NCBI GenBank assembly: GCA_934154515.1
Contig: CAKPGD010000002.1
Span: forward strand, 1 to 44,845
DNA length: 44,845 nt
From: an uncultured Clostridia bacterium
GTDB lineage: Bacteria; Bacillota; Clostridia; TANB77; CAG-508
Reading direction: 5' to 3'
Of this stretch, positions 8,992 to 16,532 are shown one piece after another. Position 1 is the first letter of the stretch. Every line of letters begins with the position of its first letter. The translations under genes and the position numbers were made by a program. The notes beneath the pieces are model-generated. The model was not told the DNA's origin. It saw only the letters and a list, made by a program, of their open reading frames with translations, and did not search any database.

Positions 8992-10131
8992 TTAATCTCC
9001 TAAATTAATTCCTATATCTCTTGCTGTTTTTACTAGGTCATCATCCATTGTAACAAGTTTAACATTGTTAGATATCATTCCATCTTGAACTGCTCCTATT
9101 TCTTTATTGCTTCCAACAACTTCTTCTAATGAAACACTATCTAATTTTCCGTTTTTTAATATTGTTAGTACGTTGAATTTTCCTTCTAATGCTAGTTCCA
9201 TTGCTTTTGCTCCGTATTTTGTAGAAAGAACTCTATCATATGGAGTAGGTGTTCCGCCTCTTTGCATATATCCAAGTACTGTACATCTTGAAGTTAATCC
9301 TGTTAGTTTTTCTAGTTCTTGTGCTACTCTTTCTCCTGCACCTCCTAGTTTTGTATTTATAACTCCTGCTCCATTGTCTCTTTGTCCTTCTACTGCTATT
9401 TCTCCGCCTTTTGGAAAAGCTCCTTCTGAAACTACTACTATTGCAAAGTTTTTGCCTATTGCTTGTCTTCTTTTTATTGCTTCTGCTGCTTTATTTATAT
9501 CATATGGAATTTCTGGAATTAATGCAATATCTGCACCACCTGCTATTGCTGACTCTAGTGCTATCCATCCAGCTTCTCTTCCCATAACTTCTAAAACCAT
9601 AATTCTGTTATGTGTTTCTGCTGTCGTATGAAGTCTATCTAATGCTTCTGTTGCAACAGAAACTGCTGTATTGTATCCAAATGTAATATCTGTACATGCT
9701 ACGTCGTTGTCTATTGTCTTTGGAACACCAATTACATTTATTCCTCTTAAAGAAAAGTCCCTTGCTGATTTTTGTGTGCTATCTCCACCAAGTGTAAAAA
9801 TGCAGTCAAATCCGTCTTCTTTTACATTTTGAACGCATTTTTCTGATAAATCTTGATATGTTACGTTTCCATTTTCGTCTACTACTTTATATTTAAAAAC
9901 GTTTGCATTTGTTGAAGATGATATAATTGATCCACCTTTTTGTAATATTCCTGATGCAGTATCACTGCTACTTAATTTGATATAGTCGTTTTTTAATAAT
10001 CCTCTATATCCATCGATGAATCCATAACATTCCACACCGTTATTTTCAGCTGTTTTAACTATTGCTCTTATTACTGCGTTAAATCCTGAAACATCTCCAC
10101 CATTTGCAAGTATTGCCACTTTCTTTACCAT
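8992..10131 (-). CDS. pfkA: 6-phosphofructokinase, PPi-type/atypical
   Basis: 379 residues. It phosphorylates fructose 6-phosphate in glycolysis. The N-terminus NGGDVSGFN replaces the usual GGDAPGMN. The second nucleotide-site motif is GGDST (115-119) and the catalytic loop is PKTIDND (137-143), with base Asp141. In E. coli PfkA numbering, position 124 is Lys and position 104 is Ser. ATP enzymes normally have Gly at both, and PPi enzymes have Asp104 with Lys124. MGREAGW follows at about 183-189. The extra C-terminal length over the 320-residue bacterial enzyme matches the longer clade that includes PPi and mixed-substrate enzymes. The start is set by TAGGAGG. It is monocistronic with an extended -10 promoter. 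Phosphoryl donor is uncertain. Confidence 0.85.
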   Translation of the reverse strand: MVKKVAILANGGDVSGFNAVIRAIVKTAENNGVECYGFIDGYRGLLKNDYIKLSSSDTASGILQKGGSIISSSTNANVFKYKVVDENGNVTYQDLSEKCVQNVKEDGFDCIFTLGGDSTQKSARDFSLRGINVIGVPKTIDNDVACTDITFGYNTAVSVATEALDRLHTTAETHNRIMVLEVMGREAGWIALESAIAGGADIALIPEIPYDINKAAEAIKRRQAIGKNFAIVVVSEGAFPKGGEIAVEGQRDNGAGVINTKLGGAGERVAQELEKLTGLTSRCTVLGYMQRGGTPTPYDRVLSTKYGAKAMELALEGKFNVLTILKNGKLDSVSLEEVVGSNKEIGAVQDGMISNNVKLVTMDDDLVKTARDIGINLGD

Positions 10132-10178
10132 ATTTTTTTCCTCCTAAACATTTTTTATTTGTTTCCAAACTTGTCTTA

Positions 10179-10206
10179 ATTATATCAATAATTTATTTTT
10201 TTACAA
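10179..10206 (-). promoter_or_regulatory. Promoter of the phosphofructokinase gene
   Basis: Minus strand: TTGTAA (10201-10206), 16-base spacer, extended TGATATAAT (-10 at 10179-10184). Confidence 0.6.
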
Positions 10207-10232
10207 CACTTTTTCTAAATTTTTTTATAATA

Positions 10233-10261
10233 TAAAAAGGTAGCTTAAAATCTAGCTACCT
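10233..10261 (-). terminator. Terminator at the end of the spoIIIA operon
   Basis: Minus strand: AGGTAGCT, 8-base loop, AGCTACCT, then TTTTTA. The upstream arm overlaps the spoIIIAH stop codon (10256-10258). Confidence 0.85.
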
Positions 10262-10966
10262 ATTACTAATATGTATATTATTTGCTTCTACTTGCATTTC
10301 TCTGGAAATGATATTTTGAATTTGTGCTATTTGATTTTGCTCTAGTGTATTGCTTTTTATTACAACACTTATGCTTTCTCCATTTATAAATATTACACAG
10401 TCTTCAATTTCTTTTGTTTTTATAAGATTTTCACATATCATTATTTTGTTTTTATTGTCATTTATGTTTTTTACTTCTGTTTGTGCTATCATTTTTTGGT
10501 CTGCTGCAATGTTTTCATTTTGTAATATTTTTTCGTAAGTTTCAAGCATTTGTGAATACATTGTATCTCTAGTTAATTTTGATGATGAAAAATATTCGTC
10601 TGTTGTTTTAGAATTTGTTGTTACTGTGTTGTTTTTTTCTTCGTTTGTAGCCTTTGTATTTTCATTTTCTTTTGTTTCATTTACTTTTTCTTCATCTTTT
10701 TTTGTTTCTTCATTAGTTGATATTCCACTTACTGTATAACTTTCTTCTTCATCGTTTGAGACTATGCTTTCTATGGTGTTGCTTTCTATTGCATTACTAC
10801 TTACAAGTCTTGCATCTCCTATTCCTGCATAATCTATTGAGTTTAGTTCTGAACTAGTTTGTATAGTATTTTCTTTATTTGTTGCAGTGTAATTTAAGTA
10901 TCCTGCAGATACTAACATAAGTGCTATTACAAAAATTATTATTTGATTTTTCTTTAAATTTTTCAT
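10256..10966 (-). CDS. spoIIIAH: Stage III sporulation protein AH
   Basis: 236 residues from the ATG at 10966. An ATG four codons upstream sits directly on the AAAGGA element and is unlikely to be used. It has a short basic N-terminus, one membrane helix (about 8-25), a long low-complexity Ser/Glu/Asn/Lys linker (about 45-120), and a C-terminal ring-building domain of the YscJ/FliF-like fold. In B. subtilis SpoIIIAH binds forespore SpoIIQ to join the two membranes during engulfment. The linker is longer and more charged than the domain itself, as is usual for this poorly conserved protein. It is the last gene of the operon, 78 bases after spoIIIAG. Confidence 0.85.
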   Translation of the reverse strand: MKNLKKNQIIIFVIALMLVSAGYLNYTATNKENTIQTSSELNSIDYAGIGDARLVSSNAIESNTIESIVSNDEEESYTVSGISTNEETKKDEEKVNETKENENTKATNEEKNNTVTTNSKTTDEYFSSSKLTRDTMYSQMLETYEKILQNENIAADQKMIAQTEVKNINDNKNKIMICENLIKTKEIEDCVIFINGESISVVIKSNTLEQNQIAQIQNIISREMQVEANNIHISNR

Positions 10967-11043
10967 TTTAAATTCCATTCCTTTCTTATTTTTACTATTC
11001 GTATCTATAATTTTTTATAGATAATTAACTTTTAGCTATCGTA

Positions 11044-11661
11044 TTATTTTTTCATTTCAAATACTTGAATTTTATGTGTAGCAAGACCAGTTGCCGCTTC
11101 TACAGCTTGAGTAATTTTAATTTTGACTTCACTATTATTAGCTCCACTTGCTAAAATAACAGCCCCTTCAATTTTAGGCATAATTGTACTTTGTGTTATA
11201 GGTACTTTTTTGCCATCTATTTCTTCATAAATGACTTCTTTTTTTGTAGAAGTCTGACTTATTTTTCTGTTTCCTCCACCAGAATCTTTTTCTTCTGTAT
11301 CACTTGTTGTGCTATCCTCATTATACATATAATTTTTTTCACTGCTTTGTGCATATGTTATTAAAACTTTAACATTTCCTACTCCTTCTATTTTCGATAA
11401 TATCTCTGATAGTCTTTGTTCTAAATCATATTCTGTACTGCTTGTTTCTATAACCTTTTCTCCTGTTTGTGCTAAAGTTTTTCCTATGCTATTAGTTTGT
11501 TTTGTTTTTTCTTTATTATCATCTTTTAATATCATATTTATTACTATTATTGTTATTATTAAAATTACTATAAATACAACTATATTTTCTATCTTCTTTT
11601 TATTGTTTCCGTCTTCATTCTTAAAAATATTTTTAAACTTATCTATCTGTTCTTTTAACAT
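11044..11661 (-). CDS. spoIIIAG: Stage III sporulation protein AG
   Basis: 205 residues. It has a cytoplasmic N-terminus, one membrane helix (about 27-45), and then a ring-building domain beginning near LEQRLSEILSKIEGVGNVKVLITY (about 82-105), the most conserved part of the family. SpoIIIAG forms a large ring in the outer forespore membrane space as part of the feeding-tube channel. GAGAGGC precedes the ATG. It lies between spoIIIAF and spoIIIAH, as in other sporulators. Confidence 0.9.
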   Translation of the reverse strand: MLKEQIDKFKNIFKNEDGNNKKKIENIVVFIVILIITIIVINMILKDDNKEKTKQTNSIGKTLAQTGEKVIETSSTEYDLEQRLSEILSKIEGVGNVKVLITYAQSSEKNYMYNEDSTTSDTEEKDSGGGNRKISQTSTKKEVIYEEIDGKKVPITQSTIMPKIEGAVILASGANNSEVKIKITQAVEAATGLATHKIQVFEMKK

Positions 11662-11717
11662 ATTTTTGCCTCTCTTTCATAAAATTTTTTAAAGTTTATT
11701 TTTATGCATTATAATTT

Positions 11718-12350
11718 CTAATTTACTTTTATGTTTTTTTCATCTATTTCATATGTAGAACCTATATATGTTTTTATTTCTTTTATCTCGTTTTCTGTTA
11801 ATGCTTTATATTCTTTTTTAGTTTCGTTTTGCTTATTTTCATTATTATTAATATTGACTTCAATATTTACTCGTTCTATTTCATTTACTGCATTACTTTT
11901 ATCTTGAATTTCTTCTTTTTCTTTATTTTCTTTCTTATGTGCTACAATTTCTATATTTTTTATAGAGTACTCACTATCGTCATTAACATTTACATATACA
12001 CTGTTTACAATATATCCTTTTGCTTCTATTTTTGCTTTTATATCTTTTTTTAGGTTTAATATATATATTTCTTTAATATTAGCTTCATTATTATTATCCA
12101 CTTTTTTTGAGTCTATTTGATATCTTTCAATTTCTTGTTCATATTTACTTATATTTGTTATAGATTCTATTGTAAATTCACTTCCTGTTACTTTGCTTAT
12201 AATAGGTGAGACTATATTGAAAATTACATATACACCAATTACTATTTTTATATATTTTTTACTATTACCATTTGGAAGTATCATTTCTATAACTGTTGCA
12301 ACTACCACAGCAACAATTATTCCTTCCACCCAACTATTTATAAAGTTCAT
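11718..12350 (-). CDS. spoIIIAF: Stage III sporulation protein AF
   Basis: 210 residues. Two N-terminal membrane helices (about 6-25 and 35-52) contain the family pattern EMILPNGNSKKYIKIVIGVYV. A hydrophilic domain rich in Lys, Glu and Asn follows, ending in a compact segment (about 180-210) that resembles the ring-building module. It is part of the SpoIIIA-SpoIIQ complex in the mother-cell membrane. The start has TGGAGG seven bases upstream and lies 18 bases after the spoIIIAE stop. Confidence 0.9.
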   Translation of the reverse strand: MNFINSWVEGIIVAVVVATVIEMILPNGNSKKYIKIVIGVYVIFNIVSPIISKVTGSEFTIESITNISKYEQEIERYQIDSKKVDNNNEANIKEIYILNLKKDIKAKIEAKGYIVNSVYVNVNDDSEYSIKNIEIVAHKKENKEKEEIQDKSNAVNEIERVNIEVNINNNENKQNETKKEYKALTENEIKEIKTYIGSTYEIDEKNIKVN

Positions 12351-12368
12351 TTTTCCTCCACTAAAATA

Positions 12369-13538
12369 TTATCTATACATTAAACCACTATTTGAAATTT
12401 TAATTACTAAGGTTGTCCCAATTATAATCATTACAGACATACTACATAGTATTGCAAGTAGTATTTTGAATGTATCTCCCATTTGTGAAAGTAGATCTAT
12501 TATTTTTTTGTCTGCAATTGGTTGGCATACTGCTGAACCTATATAATATGTTGTCATTAATAATACTAGTTTTATAATTGGCAATATACAAATTCCTATT
12601 ACAACTATTACTCCAACTATTCCAACTGCATTTTTTAGTATTGTAGTGCATCCTATTACTGTATCTACTGCATCTCCCAATATTTTACCTACAACTGGTA
12701 TGAAACTAGACACCGCTGCCTTAGTTGTTTTTGCAGTAATTCCATCTACTGTACTGCTTAAACTTCCTTCTAGTGAAACTAGTCCTACAAATAGTGTTAA
12801 TACTACTCCTAAAATCCATACTACGCTACTTTTAAAGAATTTTGATAAATTGTCTAATTGTATTCTATCTGATATTTTTGATACTATCGAAAGTGCTGTT
12901 GATACAAGCGTAAGTGGTATTATAACAGTGTTTATGAAGTTTCCTATAAAAGTTATTATGAATAATAAAACTGGCTGTAAAATGTTTACGCTTACAATAC
13001 TTCCAGTAGATAATATAAGTGTCATAAGTAGTGGTATTAATGAGTTAGAAAATCCTACTAAATTATTTACTGAGTCTTTTACCATTGTTATTACATTAGA
13101 AAAATTAGACATAACAAGTGTTACTATTAATATGTATTGTACGTAGTACGTAATTTGGGCAATTCCTTTATTTTCTAAACCTTCACTTATGCTTTTTAAT
13201 ACGCTATGTATTATAATTATTACAATTATACTTACTATTACTTTTATTGATACTATTGTTTCTTTTCCTAATAAATTCAGTATGCTTTTTCCTAGTAATT
13301 TATTGTCTATATTTCCACTAATTGCTGAATTTAGTAAGTCTCCTATGTTTAATTCTTTAAATGTATTTGATGTATATTTTTGTGCTTCTTCTATAAATTT
13401 GGATATGTTTAAACTGTCTTTTTGAGAAGAAATTATTTCATCTTGAGACATTGTAGAATTTTCACTACTTGCTATTGTTTCATTTGTAAAACTTACTAGA
13501 AATATTATTGTTGCTATTATTACAAGTAGTTTTTTCAT
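12369..13538 (-). CDS. spoIIIAE: Stage III sporulation protein AE
   Basis: 389 residues from the ATG at 13538, which is eight bases after AAGGAGG. The ATG two codons earlier is too close to it. It has a signal-peptide-like N-terminus (about 3-20), a soluble segment (about 25-95), then at least seven hydrophobic helices. These include the long GLVSLEGSLSSTVDGITAKT stretch (about 250-269) and a conserved SFIPVVGKILGDAVDT (about 275-290), typical of SpoIIIAE. It is a polytopic mother-cell membrane protein needed for forespore sigma-G activity, and it resembles membrane components of export systems. Confidence 0.93.
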   Translation of the reverse strand: MKKLLVIIATIIFLVSFTNETIASSENSTMSQDEIISSQKDSLNISKFIEEAQKYTSNTFKELNIGDLLNSAISGNIDNKLLGKSILNLLGKETIVSIKVIVSIIVIIIIHSVLKSISEGLENKGIAQITYYVQYILIVTLVMSNFSNVITMVKDSVNNLVGFSNSLIPLLMTLILSTGSIVSVNILQPVLLFIITFIGNFINTVIIPLTLVSTALSIVSKISDRIQLDNLSKFFKSSVVWILGVVLTLFVGLVSLEGSLSSTVDGITAKTTKAAVSSFIPVVGKILGDAVDTVIGCTTILKNAVGIVGVIVVIGICILPIIKLVLLMTTYYIGSAVCQPIADKKIIDLLSQMGDTFKILLAILCSMSVMIIIGTTLVIKISNSGLMYR

Positions 13539-13560
13539 TTGCATATCCTCCTTGGTAACT

Positions 13561-13948
13561 CTAAGGTAAAATTTTTAAAACCGTTTCTAAAAGTCCTGAT
13601 ATTATTGGAATTGACATTGATATTATTATTACTTTTCCTCCCATATCCATTTTATTTGCTATTGCTGTTTCTCCAGAATCTTTACATATACTTACTGCAA
13701 ATTCTGTTAAAAATGCTATTCCTGTTATTTTTATTAGCAATGTTAAAAATTGATTATTTATAGAAGTTTTATTTGCTAAATTACTTAGAAGTTCTACTAT
13801 TCCAGATATTTTACTTAATATAAGTCCTAATATTAATGCTCCTGCAATTATTGAAACATATATTACGAATTCTGGCTTATATTGTTTAAGTATTATTATA
13901 ATTATAAGGGCTACAAGTCCAATTCCGAATTATTTTTACTATATCCAT
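13561..13948 (-). CDS. spoIIIAD: Stage III sporulation protein AD, with +1 frameshift at codon 8 (CGG)
   Basis: The 388-base frame starts with ATG at 13946-13948 after GGAGAA. It reads MDIVKII, then CGG AAT TGG, and would stop after 20 codons. Dropping one C (13925-13927 region) gives MDIVKII-GIGLVAL and continues for 128 residues to the TAG at 13561. The repaired protein matches SpoIIIAD throughout: four helices, the TEFAVSICKDSGETAIANKM region near 85-105, and a C-terminus ending LETVLKILP. B. subtilis SpoIIIAD begins similarly and is 133 residues long. The correct frame has a stop just upstream and no in-frame start, so an internal start does not rescue it. It is either a +1 frameshifted gene, a sequence error, or a recent mutation. 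Confidence 0.85.
13925..13927 (-). other. Candidate +1 frameshift site: CGG codon in spoIIIAD
   Basis: Zero-frame context is ATA ATT CGG AAT TGG. Moving forward one base at CGG yields GGA ATT GGA (Gly-Ile-Gly), the family consensus. The same CGG AAT T arrangement occurs at the polC break (30071-30073). Confidence 0.6.
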
Positions 13949-13979
13949 ATGTATTTTCTCCAAAATATCTTGTTTACTG

Positions 13980-14174
13980 TTAAAGTCCAAATATAGTTCT
14001 AACAGTATCAAATAAAGTGCTTATTTCTTTTATTACCATTGTAAGAACAATTACTAAACCTGCAAGTGTTGTCATCATTGCTTGGTCTTCTCTTCCTGCT
14101 CTTACTAATACTTGGTGTAACACTGCAACCAATATTCCTATTGCTGCAATTTTAAATAATAAATTTATATCCAC
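13980..14174 (-). CDS. spoIIIAC: Stage III sporulation protein AC
   Basis: 64 residues, the usual length, with two membrane helices (about 5-24 and 34-50). The loop LVRAGREDQAMMTTLAGLV (about 23-41) is nearly invariant in SpoIIIAC. It is a small membrane subunit of the SpoIIIA channel, always next to the homologous SpoIIIAD. It lies 28 bases after spoIIIAB and 31 bases before spoIIIAD. Confidence 0.95.
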   Translation of the reverse strand: MDINLLFKIAAIGILVAVLHQVLVRAGREDQAMMTTLAGLVIVLTMVIKEISTLFDTVRTIFGL

Positions 14175-14202
14175 TACTTTATTTCCTCCTACACTAAATC
14201 TT

Positions 14203-14712
14203 TTAAATAAGTATAATAACTATGGCAAGTCCAACTGTAATTCCTAATGTTTTATAAATTTTTGAATATTTAGTTTTTTCTTCTTCTGCTTTTTCTATTT
14301 GAGTATTTAAAAAGCTATCTACTAATTCTACTTCACTTATTTGACCTTCCATATCTACTTTTCCTAATAAACTAGAAAGTCCTTTTAATATTTCTATGTC
14401 TTCTTTTGTCATATTTGTATTTACCTTGTCTAATGCATCATTCCATGCATCTCCTGCATTTAGATTTTCCATATTTTTAGACGCGATTTCAAAAATTTCT
14501 CCAATACCATATTTCACTTTTTTAGATATTTCACTATATATCTGTGGAATTGGCTCATATGTAAACTTTACTTTTGTACTAAATATATTTAATGCATTTT
14601 TCATTTCTTTTAATTGTTTTTCTCTTGAGATGTATTTCTTAGATATTAAAACACCTATATATGTACAACTTGATAATATTAATATTAATGTTAAAAATTT
14701 GATAATTTGCAT
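14203..14712 (-). CDS. spoIIIAB: Stage III sporulation protein AB
   Basis: 169 residues. It has an N-terminal membrane helix (about 4-22), a soluble helical domain, and a C-terminal helix (about 150-168). Conserved family stretches include LNIFSTKVKFTYEPIPQIY (about 43-61) and a TLGITVGLAIVIILI tail. SpoIIIAB belongs to the GspF-like fold and is thought to be the inner-membrane platform contacted by the SpoIIIAA ATPase. AAGGAC precedes the ATG. Confidence 0.92.
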   Translation of the reverse strand: MQIIKFLTLILILSSCTYIGVLISKKYISREKQLKEMKNALNIFSTKVKFTYEPIPQIYSEISKKVKYGIGEIFEIASKNMENLNAGDAWNDALDKVNTNMTKEDIEILKGLSSLLGKVDMEGQISEVELVDSFLNTQIEKAEEEKTKYSKIYKTLGITVGLAIVIILI

Positions 14713-14779
14713 AATACTTGTCCTTATTTTTTATTTATATAATAATTATATGCTTGTACTTTTCTATTTAGAACTAAAT

Positions 14780-15736
14780 TTATTCTTCTAATTTTAATTG
14801 ATAATAATGCCTTTCTTCTTTATTTAATGCATATACTTTTTCTATTCCACATTTTTCTTTTTTGTCACTTAAAAATATAATTCTCTCAAATGTAAAATTA
14901 TCTATTAAGTCTTTAAGTGCCGGATTTAATTTTATATCTTCTATTGATGATGCGTGTGCTGTAAATATTCCTTTTATTCCTGAGCAGACTCCATATCTTA
15001 TAGCATCCACATCTTCTCTTTTTCCTATTTCATCTGCTACAATTACTTTTGGCGACATTGAACGTATAAGCATTGTCATTCCAATGGACTTAGAAACTCC
15101 ATCTAACACATCTGTTCTTTGACCTATGTCGTTTTGTGGAACACCTCTATACATTGCTGCAATTTCTCCTCTTTCGTCTACTACTCCTACATTTATTCCT
15201 TTAAAATTAATATTCTCTATTCCGTTGCTAATTCTTCTTACTAAATCTCTTACTATTGTTGTTTTTCCTACTCCTGGTGGTGAAGCTATAAGAGTTGTAT
15301 ATATTGTATTTTCATTTTTATTTAATATGTATTTAATTATTTTGTCGCTTGCTCCTAGTACTTGCTTTGCTATTCTAAAGTTTAAACTTGATATGTATGA
15401 TATATTTATTATCTTTCCGTCTTTTATTACTACATTTCCAGAAATACCTACTCTATGCCCACCTTTTAAAGTTATGTATCCATTACATATTTGATTTTGA
15501 TAACTGTAAATTGAATTATCACATAGTTGTCCTAATATTTCTAATATCTCTTCTGTCTTTACTATATATTCAATTATAATTTCTTCTTTTCCTAATTTTA
15601 GTATTATTGGCCTATTTACTCTTATTCGTATTTCTTCTAAATAGTTTAAGCCTATATTGTTTATGGTGAAATATTCATCTATTTTTCTTACTATTCCATT
15701 AGGAAAACATCTTAATATATTATTTATTTGTATCAT
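14780..15736 (-). CDS. spoIIIAA: Stage III sporulation protein AA (secretion-type ATPase)
   Basis: 318 residues. N-terminal domain with EEIRIRVNRPI (about 34-44) and LKGGHRVGISG (about 90-100), both family hallmarks. The ATPase domain has Walker A SPPGVGKTT (152-160), VDERGEIA (about 185-192), Walker B-like KVIVADEIGKREDVDAI (about 228-244) and FTAHASS. It powers the SpoIIIA channel from the mother-cell side and is related to type II and IV secretion ATPases. It is the first gene of the operon. No Shine-Dalgarno precedes the ATG. Instead TATAAT ends nine bases upstream, so the message may be leaderless. Confidence 0.95.
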   Translation of the reverse strand: MIQINNILRCFPNGIVRKIDEYFTINNIGLNYLEEIRIRVNRPIILKLGKEEIIIEYIVKTEEILEILGQLCDNSIYSYQNQICNGYITLKGGHRVGISGNVVIKDGKIINISYISSLNFRIAKQVLGASDKIIKYILNKNENTIYTTLIASPPGVGKTTIVRDLVRRISNGIENINFKGINVGVVDERGEIAAMYRGVPQNDIGQRTDVLDGVSKSIGMTMLIRSMSPKVIVADEIGKREDVDAIRYGVCSGIKGIFTAHASSIEDIKLNPALKDLIDNFTFERIIFLSDKKEKCGIEKVYALNKEERHYYQLKLEE

Positions 15737-15745
15737 AATATTAAT

Positions 15746-15753
15746 ATTATATG
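15746..15753 (-). promoter_or_regulatory. -10-like element just upstream of spoIIIAA
   Basis: Minus strand CATATAAT, its last base ten bases before the A of the start codon. It fits a sigma-E-type -10 (CATAnnnT-like) or sigma-A TATAAT. No convincing -35 was found at the proper distance for either. The spoIIIA operon is under sigma-E in B. subtilis. Confidence 0.35.
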
Positions 15754-15777
15754 TACAGGCCCTAGGTTTTAGAACAT

Positions 15778-15819
15778 AAAAATAGGAGAAATTTGTATTT
15801 ATAAATTTCTCCTATTTTT
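15778..15819. terminator. Bidirectional terminator, 17-bp stem
   Basis: AATAGGAGAAATTT (15781-15794) pairs perfectly with AAATTTCTCCTATT (15803-15816), extended by A and T tracts on both sides; 8-base loop. It ends the 15864-16283 gene on the minus strand and insulates spoIIIAA. Confidence 0.9.
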
Positions 15820-15863
15820 ATTATCCCATATTCATTTTTTAAATTTAAGTTATGATAACTCAT

Positions 15864-16283
15864 TCATGCCACTGCAACAACTATTACAGCAATAATTGCT
15901 GCGATTATTACTACAAATACTGTAAGCTCTCCAGCAATAATACCTGTTGCTGCTTTTTCAGTTAATGCAGTGTCTATAACTTCAAACTTTCTTTTTTGAT
16001 TCATTTTGACACTTAAATACTTGTCTTCAACTTTTAAGTAACAAAATTTGTCTTTGTGAGTTTGAAGTGTACATGTGTAATCAAGTAACTCTTGTGGTAA
16101 TTTATCATTGTCTACAGCATTTTTTAGCAAATTTTTAAGCTGCCGTATATGCCTTTGACTTGCTTTTCCAATTGGCATATCCTTAGCAAGGTATTTTCGC
16201 TTTTTTACCATTGCTCGTGCTGGTATAAGCATAATAGCATAAAACACAATTAATGATACTACTAATAATATAATTATTTTCAT
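15864..16283 (-). CDS. Small membrane protein, unknown function, foreign codon use
   Basis: 139 residues. The ATG at 16283 has GAAAGGA eight bases upstream; a start eight codons earlier lacks one. It has an N-terminal helix (about 2-19), a basic cytoplasmic segment (KKRKYLAKDMPIGKASQRHIRQLK, in two parts), a helical region, a small domain with two Cys, and a C-terminal hydrophobic helix of about 25 residues ending in VIVVAVA. I do not recognise the family. Arginine is coded mainly by CGN, including an in-frame CGG (HI-R-QL) at 16143-16145, whereas neighbours use AGA almost only. That and its isolated promoter suggest transfer. It has no operon partner. Confidence 0.65.
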   Translation of the reverse strand: MKIIILLVVSLIVFYAIMLIPARAMVKKRKYLAKDMPIGKASQRHIRQLKNLLKNAVDNDKLPQELLDYTCTLQTHKDKFCYLKVEDKYLSVKMNQKRKFEVIDTALTEKAATGIIAGELTVFVVIIAAIIAVIVVAVA

Positions 16284-16295
16284 TTTTTCCTTTCT

Positions 16296-16308
16296 AGTGC
16301 AATGCACT
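16296..16308. promoter_or_regulatory. Palindrome AGTGCA-A-TGCACT in the leader of the 16283 gene
   Basis: Perfect 6-base inverted repeat around one base, between the promoter and the ribosome site. It has the look of a repressor operator. The regulator is unknown. Confidence 0.35.
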
Positions 16309-16338
16309 TTGAAACATTTTTTACATGTGACTTTTTTA

Positions 16339-16367
16339 ATTATAGCATTTCAGTAACATTATGTCAA
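16339..16367 (-). promoter_or_regulatory. Consensus sigma-A promoter of the 16283 gene
   Basis: Minus strand: perfect TTGACA (16362-16367), 17-base spacer, perfect TATAAT (16339-16344). Confidence 0.85.
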
Positions 16368-16375
16368 ATCAATTT

Positions 16376-16461
16376 TAAATTTTAATTAGTACAAGTTTAA
16401 CTAGTAATTTAATTAATATTTAAATTACTAGTTTAATCAATAGTTTAATTAATAATTTACT
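16376..16461. repeat. AT-rich imperfect repeats and a 14-bp inverted repeat upstream of the promoter
   Basis: The block contains AACTAGTAATTTAA and TTAAATTACTAGTT as a perfect inverted repeat (about 16402-16436), and several copies of a TAGTTTAATnAA-like unit spaced about 12 bases. It lies directly upstream of the -35 at 16367, in a stretch free of genes. It may be a curved UP-like region or a protein-binding array. Confidence 0.45.
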
Positions 16462-16484
16462 TAAGGATTAAACTTCTTCTTCTC

Positions 16485-16521
16485 AAAAAAACAAATCACA
16501 ACTTTTTTGGCTGTGATTTGC
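16485..16521 (-). terminator. Rho-independent terminator of yebC
   Basis: Minus strand: CAAATCACA (16512-16520), 11-base loop, TGTGATTTG (16492-16500), followed by seven T. Confidence 0.9.
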
Positions 16522-16532
16522 ATTTTATCTTT

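Noticed and set aside
12442..12651. A 69-codon minus-strand frame inside spoIIIAE
   Set aside because: It is in another frame of a well-supported gene, has no recognisable motif, and no ribosome site.
16400..16470. A Leu/Ile/Lys repeat peptide encoded on the minus strand
   Set aside because: The frame has no start, contains stops and simply reflects the AT-rich DNA repeat.
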